Shown here: in pieces, positions 31,101 through 40,872 of the stretch | How positions within the stretch are numbered: the first letter of the stretch is position 1 | How the letters are laid out: every line of letters starts with the position of its first letter | DNA from: Bradyrhizobium vignae | GTDB taxonomy: Bacteria; Pseudomonadota; Alphaproteobacteria; Rhizobiales; Xanthobacteraceae | Assembly: GCF_004114425.1 (NCBI RefSeq) | Contig: NZ_RDQF01000005.1 | Span: forward strand, 124,001-188,000 | Direction: 5' to 3' | DNA length: 64,000 nucleotides | Translations under genes and position numbers: made by a program | Notes under the pieces: model-generated | Databases searched by the model: none | Told to the model about the DNA's origin: nothing | Seen by the model: only the letters and a program-made list of their open reading frames with translations

Positions 31101-33182
31101 ATGAAAATCGGTACGCTCCTGACCACCGCCATCGTCTCGCTGTCGACCGTGGGCGGCGGCCTCGCGGTTTATGTCGCCGTGACGAAGTACCAGACGATGG
31201 AGCGCATCTCCGAGGCGCAAGGCCGGCTCGCGATCGTCCGCGCCGTCAGCGACATCCCACGTTATCTCAATCCCGAACGCGGCTTTTCCACCAACATCCT
31301 CTACGGGCCTGCGACCATCGATCCCGCGCTGCTTGCCGAGCAGGACAAGCTGCGCAAGCAGACCGACGGCGCCCGCGACAAGATGAGCGCGCTGCGCAAG
31401 GAGCTGCCCGGCCCGTTCGATGACGGCACCACCATCGGCAGCAACATCGACGGCATCAATGCGAGGTTCACGGCACTGCGCGAGGCCATCGACAGGGCGC
31501 TCGCCGGGCCAGCCGAGGCGCGCAAGGACGCCGCCAAGAAGATCGTCGCCGACAACGCCGTGCTCAACAGCGGCGTGACCGCGCTGCTCAACGAGCAGGT
31601 CCGCCGCATGGCGATCCTGAACGGCGACGCCTACCGGCAGGCCAGCTACGCCAACACCGCCATGACATTGCGCGACGTCGGCGGCTTCAACTCCAGCCTG
31701 CACAAGAATCTCGTCGGAGGAAAGAAACCGGCGACCGACGCCGAGAAGGCCGAGATCGGCCGCTCGCAGGGTCGCAACGATCAGCTCGTGATGGCGTTGC
31801 TGGAATTGCGCGGCAATCCGGCGACACCGGCCAACGTGGCCGCGGCGCTGGAGAAGTTCAATTCGATCTATGTCGAGGAGTTCGGCCGCGAGCTCAAGCT
31901 GGTGAAGGACGGCGCTGTCAGCGGCAAATACGAGCACGACATGGACACTTATTACGCCGCCACGCAGCGCGGCCTCGGCACCATCATCGAGGTCCGCGAT
32001 GCCTTCTACGACAATGCCGAGCAGATCCTCGCCGCGGCTTCCTCGGCCGCGCGCACCAGCTTCACGATCGCACTCGCCGGCCTCCTCGCAGTGCTGATCG
32101 CGAGCGTCGGCCTCATCGTGATGGTTCGCCGCCGCGTCTGCGCGCCGATCGTGACCCTGACGAGGCTGATGTCACGGCTCGCCGATGGCGAAGTCGCGGA
32201 AGAGATTCCCGGCGCGGAACGTTCCGACGAGATCGGGGCGATGGCCGCGGCGGTCCAGGTGTTCAAGGACAACATCATCCGGGCCAACCGGCTCGCCGCC
32301 GAGAAGCAGGCCGAGAACGACGGCAAGATGCGCCGTGCCCAGGCGCTCGACGACCTCACCCGGGCTTTCGAGGCCAAGGTCACCGAGCTGGTCGGCGGCC
32401 TGTCCCGAGCCTCCGCGATCATGGAAAGCACCGCGCAGTCGATGACGTCGACGGCGGCGCAGACCAACAGCCAGGCCGCCGTGGTCGCCGCCGCCTCCGA
32501 GCAGACCTCGACCAACGTGCAGACCGTCGCCAGCGCCACCGAAGAGCTGACCTCCTCGATCGCGGAGATTGGTCGTCAGGTCGCTCAAAGCACCGAGATC
32601 GCGGCCCGCGCCGTCGAGAACGCCCGCCGCACCGGCGATACCGCCCGTGCCCTCGCCGAGGGCGCGCAGAAGATCGGCGACGTCGTGACGCTGATCCAGA
32701 GCATCGCCGAGCAGACCAACCTGCTCGCCCTGAACGCGACCATCGAAGCCGCCCGCGCCGGCGATGCCGGCCGCGGCTTTGCCGTAGTCGCCTCCGAAGT
32801 CAAGTCTCTGGCAGGCCAGACCGCCAAGGCCACGACCGAGATCTCCGAGCAGATCACCGCGATCCAGACGGCGAGCGACGAGACCGTGGCCGCGATCCGC
32901 AACGTCGCCGACGTCATCGCGGAGATCGACCAGATCGGCACCGCGATCGCCGCGGCGATCGAGGAACAGGGCTCGGCCACCAAGGAGATCGCCCGCAGCG
33001 TCCAGGAGGCCGCCCGCGGTACCCAGGAGGTCAACAGCAACATCTCCGGCGTGCAACGCGCCGCCGACGACACGGGAGCCGCCGCGAGAGAGGTGCTGGG
33101 CGCCGCCGAGCAGCTCTCGACGCAGTCGCGCGATCTCGCCGGCCAGTTCGACCGCTTCCTCGGCGAAGTCCGGGCTGCGTAA
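31101..33182 (+). CDS. Methyl-accepting chemotaxis protein
   Basis: The 693-residue product has a first membrane helix (about 5-27) and a long periplasmic sensor region (about 28-320). The sensor includes [20 protein letters not shown], a pattern common in Bradyrhizobium receptors. A second helix (about 320-342), a HAMP domain (about 343-395) and a signalling domain follow. The hairpin tip is [20 protein letters not shown] with [20 protein letters not shown]. It relays ligand state to CheA/CheW. No C-terminal CheR pentapeptide is visible (ends VRAA). The ATG at 31101 is preferred over a TTG at 31095. Confidence 0.95.
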   Translation: MKIGTLLTTAIVSLSTVGGGLAVYVAVTKYQTMERISEAQGRLAIVRAVSDIPRYLNPERGFSTNILYGPATIDPALLAEQDKLRKQTDGARDKMSALRKELPGPFDDGTTIGSNIDGINARFTALREAIDRALAGPAEARKDAAKKIVADNAVLNSGVTALLNEQVRRMAILNGDAYRQASYANTAMTLRDVGGFNSSLHKNLVGGKKPATDAEKAEIGRSQGRNDQLVMALLELRGNPATPANVAAALEKFNSIYVEEFGRELKLVKDGAVSGKYEHDMDTYYAATQRGLGTIIEVRDAFYDNAEQILAAASSAARTSFTIALAGLLAVLIASVGLIVMVRRRVCAPIVTLTRLMSRLADGEVAEEIPGAERSDEIGAMAAAVQVFKDNIIRANRLAAEKQAENDGKMRRAQALDDLTRAFEAKVTELVGGLSRASAIMESTAQSMTSTAAQTNSQAAVVAAASEQTSTNVQTVASATEELTSSIAEIGRQVAQSTEIAARAVENARRTGDTARALAEGAQKIGDVVTLIQSIAEQTNLLALNATIEAARAGDAGRGFAVVASEVKSLAGQTAKATTEISEQITAIQTASDETVAAIRNVADVIAEIDQIGTAIAAAIEEQGSATKEIARSVQEAARGTQEVNSNISGVQRAADDTGAAAREVLGAAEQLSTQSRDLAGQFDRFLGEVRAA

Positions 33183-33191
33183 GAGCGCGGA

Positions 33192-33285
33192 TTCGTAGCC
33201 GAGATGGAGCACCGCGCAATCCAGGACGGTGCCGTTGATGCACCGAGATCCCGGATTGCGCAGCGCGCTCCATCCGGGTTACGGC
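33192..33285. repeat. Extragenic palindrome, GTAGCC/ATCCGGGTTAC family
   Basis: Arms TTCGTAGCCGAGATGGAGC and GCGCTCCATCCGGGTTACG, between the chemoreceptor and the FMN reductase genes, which converge. Confidence 0.65.
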
Positions 33286-33304
33286 ACCGTCTTCGCGAAG
33301 GACA

Positions 33305-33895
33305 TCAATAAGGTGGTGCCTTGCGCGCCCGCTGTGCTTTCGCCGCCTCGATCCACCACAGCAAATCGTCGGCAAAGCGCGGGAACGAGCGCTCCAGGGC
33401 CTTGCCGTCGTCGCCGATCGGTTCGGCGTCGGCCGACAATGTCTGCGCGATCGGGCCGACACTGATGGTGCTCGACACCACCACCATGCCCATCTCCGAG
33501 AGCGTGCCGTGCCAGGCCGTCGCGGCGCGCGCGCCGGACAGTCGGCCGGCCGAATAGCTCACGATCGCGGCCGGACGCCAGAACCACTCCTCGAGGAAAT
33601 GATCGGTGAGGTTCTTCAGGCCCGGCTGGATGCCCCAATTGTACTCGCCGGTGACGAAGACGAATCCGTCGGCGCCGCGGATCTGCCCCGCCAGCTTCTC
33701 CAGCTCAGCGGGCGCCGAGCCCTTCGGGTACTCCTTGTACATGCGGTCGAGCATCGGCAGGCCGATGGCCTTGGCGTCGATGAATTCGACCTCCTCACCG
33801 CGGCTGCGCAGCCGATTGATGACGAAATTCGCAAGGCGAATGCCCATGCGGTCGGAACGGTAGGAACCGTAGAGGACGAGAATGCGATTGCTCAT
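33305..33895 (-). CDS. NADPH-dependent FMN reductase family protein
   Basis: The 196-residue product has the flavodoxin-like start NRILVLYGSYRSDRMGIRLA with the FMN phosphate-binding loop. Further motifs are DGFVFVTGEYNWGIQPGLKN (the family's E-Y-N segment) and PAAIVSYSAGRLSG. Members transfer electrons from NAD(P)H to FMN, quinones, azo dyes or chromate. It is cytoplasmic. It lies next to, but on the same strand as, the AraC gene, 50 bases downstream of it, and may be its target. Confidence 0.88.
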   Translation of the reverse strand: MSNRILVLYGSYRSDRMGIRLANFVINRLRSRGEEVEFIDAKAIGLPMLDRMYKEYPKGSAPAELEKLAGQIRGADGFVFVTGEYNWGIQPGLKNLTDHFLEEWFWRPAAIVSYSAGRLSGARAATAWHGTLSEMGMVVVSSTISVGPIAQTLSADAEPIGDDGKALERSFPRFADDLLWWIEAAKAQRARKAPPY

Positions 33896-33945
33896 GGCGG
33901 GACGGTAGCACGAAACCGGCGTCAGGCCCTACTCGATTTGTCGCA

Positions 33946-34893
33946 CTATCGTCCGCGACCGCGCGCCAGCGTTTGCGACGGCGTCTCGCCGAACTGGTCG
34001 CGGTAGCTCCTGGAGAAATCGCTGAGATGCCAGAAGCCAAACGCCAGCGCGACCGCCTTGACGCTGTCGGCCCCGGCGAGCAGCCGCCGGCGCACCAGCC
34101 ACAGCCGGCGCAGACGCAAGTAGCGGTGCAGGCTCATGCCGCGATAGCGGCGAACGACGTCGTGCATGGTGCGAACGGACAGGCCGAGCCGGCGCGCGAT
34201 CTCGTCGCTGTAAATCGGCTGCGACAGGTCGTCGGAGAGCAGCGCGCGAATATCCTGAAACATCCTGAAATTCCGTGCGTCGTTGGGCCTCAGGGTCCAG
34301 CGGGCCGACACGACGCTTTCGAAGACCTCGTCGACGGCTCCGAGCAGGGACTCCTTCATCGCCGCGCCCTTCGACAAGAGCTCCGGTGCCTCGACCGCGC
34401 CGGACGCCTCGGCCAGAACCTCGCGAACCACGCTGCGCAGCCGGTGCAAGCCGGCCCCGGAGATTTCAAAAATCTTGAAACTCGAGAGCGTCTGCGGCCA
34501 GCCACGATCCCTCACCTCCGGCCTGAAAACCACCGAGGCGATTTGCCTCTGCACCTCCTCGATGGTGGTGTAGGCCGCGCCGCCGCTGCCAATGACCACG
34601 ACCGGTCGTGCACATCGGGAGCCGTTGAAGCGAATGGGTACGTTGAGGTCGTCCATCGTGAAGCCGATCGCCGTGCAATTCGCGACGAGCTGTGCGTCAA
34701 CCACCCGCGGAAACGCGCGGGTCAAATTCACGTCGCAGCCGGGTAACGAAAGGATCGTCTGCTCGGCCGAAATCTTCGGCACAAGAGGCGTGAATTCGAA
34801 ATTCAACCCGCGTATGGCGTTTCGAAATTCGTCGGCATCTGAAAAGCGAAATGTCTTGAGTGCCACCCCGGGCACGTCATCAATGCTGTTCAT
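33946..34893 (-). CDS. AraC family transcriptional regulator
   Basis: The 315-residue product has a C-terminal AraC/XylS domain (about 215-312): PIYSDEIARRLGLSVRTMHD is the first helix-turn-helix and VKAVALAFGFWHLSDFSRSY the second, ending FGETPSQTL. The N-terminal 200 residues resemble the AraC-binding-like domain of FeaR/OxyR-like activators, without a clear ligand. It is upstream of the FMN reductase gene on the same strand. The region before its start (34894-35181) is AT-rich and probably carries its promoter. Confidence 0.88.
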   Translation of the reverse strand: MNSIDDVPGVALKTFRFSDADEFRNAIRGLNFEFTPLVPKISAEQTILSLPGCDVNLTRAFPRVVDAQLVANCTAIGFTMDDLNVPIRFNGSRCARPVVVIGSGGAAYTTIEEVQRQIASVVFRPEVRDRGWPQTLSSFKIFEISGAGLHRLRSVVREVLAEASGAVEAPELLSKGAAMKESLLGAVDEVFESVVSARWTLRPNDARNFRMFQDIRALLSDDLSQPIYSDEIARRLGLSVRTMHDVVRRYRGMSLHRYLRLRRLWLVRRRLLAGADSVKAVALAFGFWHLSDFSRSYRDQFGETPSQTLARGRGR

Positions 34894-35181
34894 AGCAATA
34901 AGAAAACGCAGCGTCGTGTTTGATGTGCGTCCGGCCGCGTGCCGCTTCCCCCCGTTTTCCGTTGTACCGAAAAAATCAAACTGTGCTGGTCAATTGAAGA
35001 TGAGTCTAAATTGAAAAGACAGGCCGGGACATCATGTCCCGCCAAATTTCGATAGCATTTCCCGAAAATCGGCGGTGCAGTAATACCCCCGGCATTTAAT
35101 TCTCAAAATTAAAAATTAACGGATTTAAGGCGCAATAACAGACGTTGTACAAGGCAAATTTCTTCAATTCAGGCTCCTGCC
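34894..35181. other. AT-rich divergent promoter region
   Basis: A 288-bp gap between the divergent AraC and DUF2336 genes, clearly less GC-rich than its surroundings, especially 35085-35130 (TTTAATTCTCAAAATTAAAA). It is probably a two-way promoter region. No motif was assigned. Confidence 0.45.
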
Positions 35182-36288
35182 ATGATGGCAAATCCGCCTG
35201 CCGATATTTTGGTCGAGTTAGAAGACGCAGTCGCAACGTGTCCGCTGGACCGCTGCACTCGCATCCTCTCCGGGATCTTGCAGCTGCTCACCAGCAGCCG
35301 CGAGCGGCCTCAGGAATTGCTCGCCGACGTGACCGACGGCGTTCTGCTGCGATTAACGGAACGGGTTGAGGCAAGTGCGCTGATCGATCTCAGCATGATA
35401 CTCGCGGAGCTCAAGGTGGCTCCGCCGAAGACCGTTCGACGCCTTGCCTCACACCACGATCCGGAGGTGGCGTGCCCTGTCTTGCTCAGATCGCAGTCAC
35501 TGTCCGCTGCCGATCTCAAGTCGATCGCTGCCGCGACCGGCGAACGGCAGCAATGTGCGATCGCCGCCCGCGCGCCTATCGATCCAAAGGTGATCGAGAC
35601 GCTGATCGAGCGCGGCGCCCGCAGCGTCTGTATTACGCTGATCGGCAATACGGAGGCACGCTTCTCTGATGCCGCCTACGTTGCGCTCGTCGAGAGGTGC
35701 CTGACGGATGATGAACTTACGAAGGCGCTGGCGCTCAGGCCGAACACACCCGACGCAGTCACGCGGAAATTGCTGTCGGCCTCGGCGGGTCCGAAATCCG
35801 GCATGGAGAAGTCCACCGTCTCGCTTCAAGCCGCAACGGCAGCGCCGATCGCCCCCAAGCTGCCCTGCTCGGCCGCCTATGCACGCGCGCGGCCGGAGAT
35901 CGTCGCGCTCAACCGCATCGGCAAGCTCAACGATTCCACGGTAAACCGCTTCGCCATCCGCGGCGAGACCGCCAACCTCGTTACGGCGCTATCGGTGCTT
36001 TCGGGGACTCCCATCGAGATCATCGAGCATGTCATGACCGACGACGATTGCGAGGGTCTGGTCATGGCCTGCCGTGCCTCGCGGCTGAACTGGCAGACCA
36101 CGTTCGCCATCCTGAGCAACCGCTCCGGCAAAAGGGTTTCCTTCGCCGAGCGCGAACGCGCGCAGCACATTTTCGAGACGCTGCTTCTGTCGACCAGCCA
36201 GTGGACGGTGCGTTGGGGGGACATTGCCGCAAACGCCAAGGAGAGCAGCCGGGGAAATCGCGGCGTAAGCATGGGGAGTAGCCGATGA
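35182..36288 (+). CDS. DUF2336 domain protein
   Basis: The 368-residue product is a helical-repeat protein of the DUF2336 type: DILVELEDAVATCPLDRCTR at the start and RLASHHDPEVACPVLLRSQS with LKSIAAATGERQQCAIAAR. Later, GTPIEIIEHVMTDDDCEGLV and FAILSNRSGKRVSF fit the family. DUF2336 proteins are alphaproteobacterial and often lie near PilZ, sensor or flagellar genes; the molecular role is unknown. Its stop overlaps the PilZ start (ATGA), so the two are translationally coupled, with the HD-GYP gene following. Confidence 0.85.
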   Translation: MMANPPADILVELEDAVATCPLDRCTRILSGILQLLTSSRERPQELLADVTDGVLLRLTERVEASALIDLSMILAELKVAPPKTVRRLASHHDPEVACPVLLRSQSLSAADLKSIAAATGERQQCAIAARAPIDPKVIETLIERGARSVCITLIGNTEARFSDAAYVALVERCLTDDELTKALALRPNTPDAVTRKLLSASAGPKSGMEKSTVSLQAATAAPIAPKLPCSAAYARARPEIVALNRIGKLNDSTVNRFAIRGETANLVTALSVLSGTPIEIIEHVMTDDDCEGLVMACRASRLNWQTTFAILSNRSGKRVSFAERERAQHIFETLLLSTSQWTVRWGDIAANAKESSRGNRGVSMGSSR

Positions 36289-36608
36289 AATTCAGCGGTC
36301 GCAAAGCCGTTCGCGTGAAAATGGACCACAGGCGGCCGGTCAATCTCATGGGTTCGGACGGGACCTGGCGGCGCAGTTGCGTCCTGCTGGACGTGTCACA
36401 AAGCGGCGCCAAGGTCGAGGTCGAGGGCACGCTCGACGTGCTCCGGGCCAAGGAGTTCTTCATGCTGCTGTCGTCGACCGGCCTCGCCTAACGGCGCTGC
36501 GAACTGGTCTGGATCGACGGCACCACGGCCGGCATCCATTTCATCACCGTTGGCGGCAGGAAGAAACCCGCTGCTCCGCCTGCGCAGAATCCGGTTCAGA
36601 GCAAGTAG
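36285..36608 (+). pseudogene. PilZ domain protein interrupted by in-frame TAA
   Basis: The frame reads MKFSGRKAVRVKMDHRRPVN, then VLLDVSQSGAKVEVEG and ends at TAA (36489-36491) after SSTGLA. The same frame continues with RRCELVWIDGTTAGIHFITV and a basic tail to TAG at 36608. PilZ proteins of this type normally run through this point with a residue such as Tyr (one base from TAA). The first 68 residues hold RxxxR-like and D-x-S-x-x-G parts that bind cyclic-di-GMP, but the last strands of the barrel are cut off. It is either a recent nonsense mutation, a truncated yet functional protein, or a sequencing error. Confidence 0.8.
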
Positions 36609-36631
36609 ATTCGAACGATCCACCCACTGTC

Positions 36632-37765
36632 TTGAGTCAGGCCGTGCAGCACGTGCGAACCAGATCCGGCTACGTCAATGGTGACGGCGGCATCCGAGAG
36701 GCAGGGACGGCTCGTCCCTTCCTGCATGTGCTGGCCGACACGTCCGACAAGCTCGCAGGCGTCTGCTCGATTCTCGAGGACAAATTCACCGTTGCGGGCG
36801 AACGACTCGATGCCGATTCCAAGCTGTCGCAGACGCCGGCCGCGATCGTCATCCGCGCAGAGCTGCGCGACCTCGACAATATCGCCGCCATCAAGAAGCG
36901 CGCCGGCAAGCTGGCGAAGGCCAGGAAGCGGATTTTCCTGCTCGAGCACGCCTCTCATGTCTGTATTTCGCAGGCCTACGCGCTCGGGGCGACACTGGTC
37001 CTTCCCAGCACGGTCGGCCGGACCAGGCTGCTGGCCGCACTGACCGACCCGGCCGACGGCGCGTCTGCTTCGTCAGGCGACACGCCGCAATCGGACAGGG
37101 CCGTCGAGACCGCGGCGACCACTATCGCATCGATGTTCACGGCTGTGACCCTGGGCCAGCCACTTGACGTCGACGGCACAAAGGAAGCCGGTCGCCAGAT
37201 CGCCGATCACATCACCCAGCATGGCCTGACGGAGTGGCTCATGACGGTGCGGCGCCATCACGAAGGAACCTATCAGCATTGCCTGCTCGTGACCGGCATT
37301 ACCGTCGACTTCGGACTGAGCCTCGGCGTCGGCAGAGCCGACCTGGAACGTCTGTACTCGGCAGCCATGTTCCACGACATTGGCAAGGCGCGGATTCCGC
37401 TCGCCATCCTCGACAAGCCGGGCCGCCTTGATGCCGCGGAACGCGCGCAGATCGAGACGCATCCGAGCGCCGGATACGAGTTTCTCAAGGACCATCACGG
37501 GATCTCGCCGGAGATCCTCGATGCCGTTCGCCATCATCACGAGTATCTCGACGGGAGCGGCTATCCCGATGCGCTCTGCGGCGAGAGCATTGGCGACATC
37601 GTACGGATTCTAACGATCTCGGACATCTTCGCAGCGCTGATCGAGCACCGGCACTACAAGCCCACGATGCCGCGCGCCGAGGCCTACAACATCCTGTGCG
37701 GGATGAATGGGAAGCTGGAAAAGGCGCTTGTCCGCTCGTTCAAGCCGGTCGCGCTCACGCGGTGA
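36632..37765 (+). CDS. HD-GYP domain phosphodiesterase-like protein
   Basis: The product (about 377 residues) has an N-terminal receiver-like domain of about 150 residues (PFLHVLADTSDKLAGVCSIL) and a C-terminal HD-GYP domain (about 175-375). The metal and signature motifs are present: FHDIGKARIP (HD near residue 247) and HHEYLDGSGYPD (GYP near 310). HD-GYP enzymes hydrolyse cyclic-di-GMP. No ATG fits; TTG at 36632 or GTG at 36644/36653 are candidate starts. It follows the broken PilZ gene by 23 bases and is the third gene of a c-di-GMP-related operon. Confidence 0.85.
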   Translation: MSQAVQHVRTRSGYVNGDGGIREAGTARPFLHVLADTSDKLAGVCSILEDKFTVAGERLDADSKLSQTPAAIVIRAELRDLDNIAAIKKRAGKLAKARKRIFLLEHASHVCISQAYALGATLVLPSTVGRTRLLAALTDPADGASASSGDTPQSDRAVETAATTIASMFTAVTLGQPLDVDGTKEAGRQIADHITQHGLTEWLMTVRRHHEGTYQHCLLVTGITVDFGLSLGVGRADLERLYSAAMFHDIGKARIPLAILDKPGRLDAAERAQIETHPSAGYEFLKDHHGISPEILDAVRHHHEYLDGSGYPDALCGESIGDIVRILTISDIFAALIEHRHYKPTMPRAEAYNILCGMNGKLEKALVRSFKPVALTR

Positions 37766-37796
37766 GCGCGGCAGCCTCGTCTCGAACGCGGCCGAG

Positions 37797-37852
37797 GGCA
37801 TGATCCGGAAACTGTGCAGCGGTTTTCCGAACCTGACCTTATCGCGCTAATG
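37797..37852. repeat. Degenerate half copy of the 105-bp element
   Basis: GCATGATCCGGAAACTGTGC and GCGGTTTTCCGAACCTGACC resemble the first hairpin of the 105-bp element; the second hairpin is reduced to TATCGCGCTAATG. It lies between the HD-GYP gene and the next minus-strand gene. Confidence 0.7.
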
Positions 37853-38050
37853 AGTAGCGCGATAGCTGGCGCGTTGCGGGATCGACCGGCAGGCCAGCCC
37901 GTCGGCCAGCAGCTTCATGTCCTCGTGCCGGCCGCTGCGAATCAGCCGGCCGAACTCTTCAGGGGTGAAAGGAAGACTTGGATCATCATCGATCTTGTGC
38001 CGCAGTCGCGGACCGAAGAACCGCCGAACCAGGCTAGCCAGCCGCCGCAT
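37847..38050 (-). CDS. Hypothetical protein, 67 residues
   Basis: The start at 38050 is preceded by GAGGGAATTGAC. The product is basic and soluble: MRRLASLVRRFFGPRLRHKI, then DPSLPFTPEEFGRLIRSGRH and EDMKLLADGLAC. The N-terminus could form an amphipathic helix. The C-terminal end runs into the degenerate 105-bp element. No family was recognised. Coding character is moderate. Confidence 0.5.
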   Translation of the reverse strand: MRRLASLVRRFFGPRLRHKIDDDPSLPFTPEEFGRLIRSGRHEDMKLLADGLACRSIPQRASYRATH

Positions 38051-38184
38051 GTCAATTCCCTCGCGCCAGCAACAAACCTCTCAGTCCGCATATTGTTCCT
38101 CCCGCACCTTCGAGATTGCAAGAGGCCGCACGCGACACCGCACCAAAAAAATTTTCATCAGAGAATAATCTCCTCTGCGTCCCA

Positions 38185-38886
38185 CTAATCGGCAAAACCC
38201 ACGTAACGCACGAACTCGTCGTTGTGCTCGCGGTCCGAGCGAACCGCGTTCGCGGCAAAGCCGTCGTCGGGATAGCCCATCGCGACGCAGGTCATGATGA
38301 CCTCGTCCTCCGGAATCTTTGCAACCTCGCGTACGATGTCGGAGCGCATGATGCCCTGCCCGTTGATGACGGAGCCCAGGCCGCGGTCCCACGCCGCGAG
38401 CACGATGCCGTAGCAGAGCGCTCCGAGATCGAAATGGCACACCGCGCCGGGATCGAGCACGCGGTCGTAGGTCAGGACCAGCGAGACCGGCGCGTCGAAC
38501 TGGCGGAAGCCGCGCAGCACCCAGTCCTGGCGCATCGGCTTGTCGTCGCGTGCGATCCCCATCGCGCCGAACAGCTTCTTGGCGATGTCGACCTGCCGCG
38601 TGCGGTGCACGCCCTGGTACTCGCCGTGGCTGATGATGTCGCGCTTGACCTTGGCGCCGCCGGCCATCTCCTCCATGTTGCGGCGGCGCACCTCTTCCAG
38701 CGGATGACCTGTGAGCACGTGGACATGCCAAGGCTGGGTGTTCATCGAGGACGGCGCACGCTTGGCGCTCTCGATGATCGCCTCGATCACCGCGCGCGGC
38801 ACCGGCTCTCTCCTGAAGCCGCGCACGCTGCGCCGCGACTGGACCAGCTTTTCGAATTCCACCTTGCTAACCTCCCGCCCATTCAT
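38185..38886 (-). CDS. Nitroreductase family protein
   Basis: The 233-residue product has the FMN-binding start EKLVQSRRSVRGFRREPVPR, then SAKRAPSSMNTQPWHVHVLT, and the C-terminal DLGALCYGIVLAAWDRGLGS and CVAMGYPDDGFAANAV. It is a flavoenzyme using NAD(P)H to reduce nitroaromatics, quinones or enoates; substrate unknown. It probably acts as a cytoplasmic dimer. It is divergent from the esterase gene across about 95 bp. Confidence 0.92.
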   Translation of the reverse strand: MNGREVSKVEFEKLVQSRRSVRGFRREPVPRAVIEAIIESAKRAPSSMNTQPWHVHVLTGHPLEEVRRRNMEEMAGGAKVKRDIISHGEYQGVHRTRQVDIAKKLFGAMGIARDDKPMRQDWVLRGFRQFDAPVSLVLTYDRVLDPGAVCHFDLGALCYGIVLAAWDRGLGSVINGQGIMRSDIVREVAKIPEDEVIMTCVAMGYPDDGFAANAVRSDREHNDEFVRYVGFAD

Positions 38887-38980
38887 CCGCCTGCATCACG
38901 GCATGACGCCGGTTGCCGATGCGGCGCGCAAAACCTATGCTAACGGCCAAGCAAGACCAAGAACCCTGTGAGGAAATCGC

Positions 38981-39943
38981 ATGGCCGCACCGCTCGATCC
39001 CGTCATCGCCCAGATCATTCCGCTCATGCCGATGCGCGATCCCGCGGTCATGACGCCACAGAGCGCCCGCGATTCCTTACGCGCACTGGCTGCCTCCCGC
39101 GCCGCCATCCCTGCCCCGCCTGTCGACAGCGTGCAGGATATCAAGGTGAAAGGCGGCGCCAGCCTGCTCGACGCACGAGTCTACCGGGTCGGCACCACAC
39201 CGGCACCGACCGTGGTGTTTTTCCATGGCGGCGGCTGGGTTGCGGGCGATCTCGAAACCCACGACCGGCAGGCGCGCAATCTCGCGATCGAGACCGGGGC
39301 GGTCGTCGTCTCCGTCGACTATCGCCGCCCACCCGAGACGCGCTTTCCCGGCGCGTTCGAGGACGCCTTCGCCGCGGTCCGCGACATTTTCGACCGCGTC
39401 GCGGAATTTGGCGGCGATGCAAAGCGTGTGGGCGTCGCCGGCGACAGCGCCGGCGGCAATCTCGCGGCGACCACGGCGATCGCCTGCCGCGATACCGGCA
39501 TCAGGCTCGCCGCGCAATTGCTGGTCTATCCCGTGACCGACGTCGTCGGCGCTTACGCCGACGCGCGCGAGAACGCGCGTTATCCCTCGCGCGCCGAGAA
39601 TGCCGAGGGTTACTTCCTCACCCGCGCAACCATGGAATGGTTCTGCGGCCACTATCTCGCCGATCCCGGCCATGCTTCGGACTGGCGCGTCTCGCCGTTG
39701 CGGGCGGCCTCACTGGCGGGTGTCGCGCCGGCGATCGTCACCACCGCCTGGTTCGACCCTTTGCGCGATGAGGGCGCGGCCTATGCGCGGGCGCTGGAGG
39801 CCGCCGGCGTGCGCGTCAAGCACCATGAGGGACCCGGCCTGATCCATGGCTATTTCGGCATGGGCGACGCCTCCGACGTCGCGCGCGCCGAGGCGCAGCG
39901 CGCGCGGGCCGACTTCAAGGCGTTGCTCGCGCGGGGCGTATAG
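38981..39943 (+). CDS. Alpha/beta hydrolase (HSL family esterase/lipase)
   Basis: The 320-residue product has the hormone-sensitive-lipase oxyanion motif VVFFHGGGWVAGD (about 71-83) and the nucleophile elbow VAGDSAGGNLAA. The catalytic Asp lies around TTAWFDPLRDEG and the His in GLIHGYFGM. It hydrolyses short-chain esters in the cytoplasm; there is no signal peptide. Length matches the family. It converges with the cupin gene, with five bases between stops. Confidence 0.93.
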   Translation: MAAPLDPVIAQIIPLMPMRDPAVMTPQSARDSLRALAASRAAIPAPPVDSVQDIKVKGGASLLDARVYRVGTTPAPTVVFFHGGGWVAGDLETHDRQARNLAIETGAVVVSVDYRRPPETRFPGAFEDAFAAVRDIFDRVAEFGGDAKRVGVAGDSAGGNLAATTAIACRDTGIRLAAQLLVYPVTDVVGAYADARENARYPSRAENAEGYFLTRATMEWFCGHYLADPGHASDWRVSPLRAASLAGVAPAIVTTAWFDPLRDEGAAYARALEAAGVRVKHHEGPGLIHGYFGMGDASDVARAEAQRARADFKALLARGV

Positions 39944-39948
39944 TCCCC

Positions 39949-40413
39949 CTAGCTGCGACGCGCCCGCTGCGCGCCGGTATGCCCCCAGGTCTCGTCCCAA
40001 TCCTGACCCGAGGCATCGACCACGCGGCCGTCGGCTTCAAAGAACTTGTTCGGCACCTGGAAGATCGCCAGGATCAAGGCTCCATCCGGACACCAGGCGG
40101 CGTGCCGGCTGCCGGCCTCACGCCAGATGAACTCGCCCGCCTTGCAGGCGATGCCCTTGGCTGGCCCCTCCTTGTCGACGAGCGTGCCCTCGATGACGTA
40201 GCTCTGCTCGATGCCGACATGCTCGTGATCGGGCAGCACCGAGCCCGGCGCAAAGCGCATCAAGGCGGTCATCAGACCGCTGCTGCGATCGAACAGCAGC
40301 GTCTTGGCCTCGCACCCTGGAAAGCGCGTCTTCTGCCAGTCCATGTTTTGCGGCTGAACCAAGTGAGAATGCCGATCGGCGGTTTGTTCGCCCTTCGGGA
40401 TCGTGGCGTCCAT
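39949..40413 (-). CDS. Cupin domain protein
   Basis: The product (about 154 residues) has cupin motif 1 as PGSVLPDHEHVGIEQSYVIEG (about 57-77), with the His-x-His and Glu metal ligands, and motif 2 near GEFIWREAGSRHAAWCPDG. It resembles anti-sigma-factor ChrR-type or acetylacetone-dioxygenase-like single cupins. Substrate or partner unknown. ATG at 40416 or 40413 (two in a row) may be used. It is divergent from the PsiF gene. Confidence 0.87.
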   Translation of the reverse strand: MDATIPKGEQTADRHSHLVQPQNMDWQKTRFPGCEAKTLLFDRSSGLMTALMRFAPGSVLPDHEHVGIEQSYVIEGTLVDKEGPAKGIACKAGEFIWREAGSRHAAWCPDGALILAIFQVPNKFFEADGRVVDASGQDWDETWGHTGAQRARRS

Positions 40414-40614
40414 CACGAAACTCCCTTCATCTCGACCGAGTCGAGGCTAGCAGGATTGTCCGGCCAGGTCAGCGAGCGGTGCAACAGGCGGGACATTGGC
40501 TCGTCACGCTCGAAAAACAGGCAAGCGGACGGACGACAGGCGCCGATCTTGCTTGATTGCGCCACGATTCCCGGCTCCAATCCGCCCCGCCATTTCTGGT
40601 TTAGGGAGACATCC

Positions 40615-40863
40615 ATGATGAAACGGATTTTCCTCGCAGCGATCGTTGCCGCCTTTGCGACGGGCTCGGCCTTCGCGCAAGAGACCTGCGAGAGCAAGGC
40701 CGTCGGCAAGGATGGCAAGCCGCTAGCCGGCGCCGCCAAGACCTCGTTCTTGAAGAAGTGCAAGGCGGATGCCTGCGCCACCAAGGCCGTCGGCTCCGAC
40801 GGCAAGCCGCTCGCCGGCGCCGCCAAGAGCAGCTTCATGAAGAAGTGCGAGACCAGCGCGTAA
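40615..40863 (+). CDS. psiF: PsiF repeat family periplasmic protein
   Basis: The 82-residue product has a signal peptide (MMKRIFLAAIVAAFATGSAF) and two PsiF repeats. These are SKAVGKDGKPLAGAAKTSFL and TKAVGSDGKPLAGAAKSSFM, each ending KKC and preceded by a Cys. In E. coli, psiF is induced by phosphate starvation; the role is unknown. The ATG at 40615 has AGGGAGA upstream. The protein is periplasmic by inference. No Pho-box was identified. Confidence 0.88.
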   Translation: MMKRIFLAAIVAAFATGSAFAQETCESKAVGKDGKPLAGAAKTSFLKKCKADACATKAVGSDGKPLAGAAKSSFMKKCETSA

Positions 40864-40872
40864 GGCGCCATT

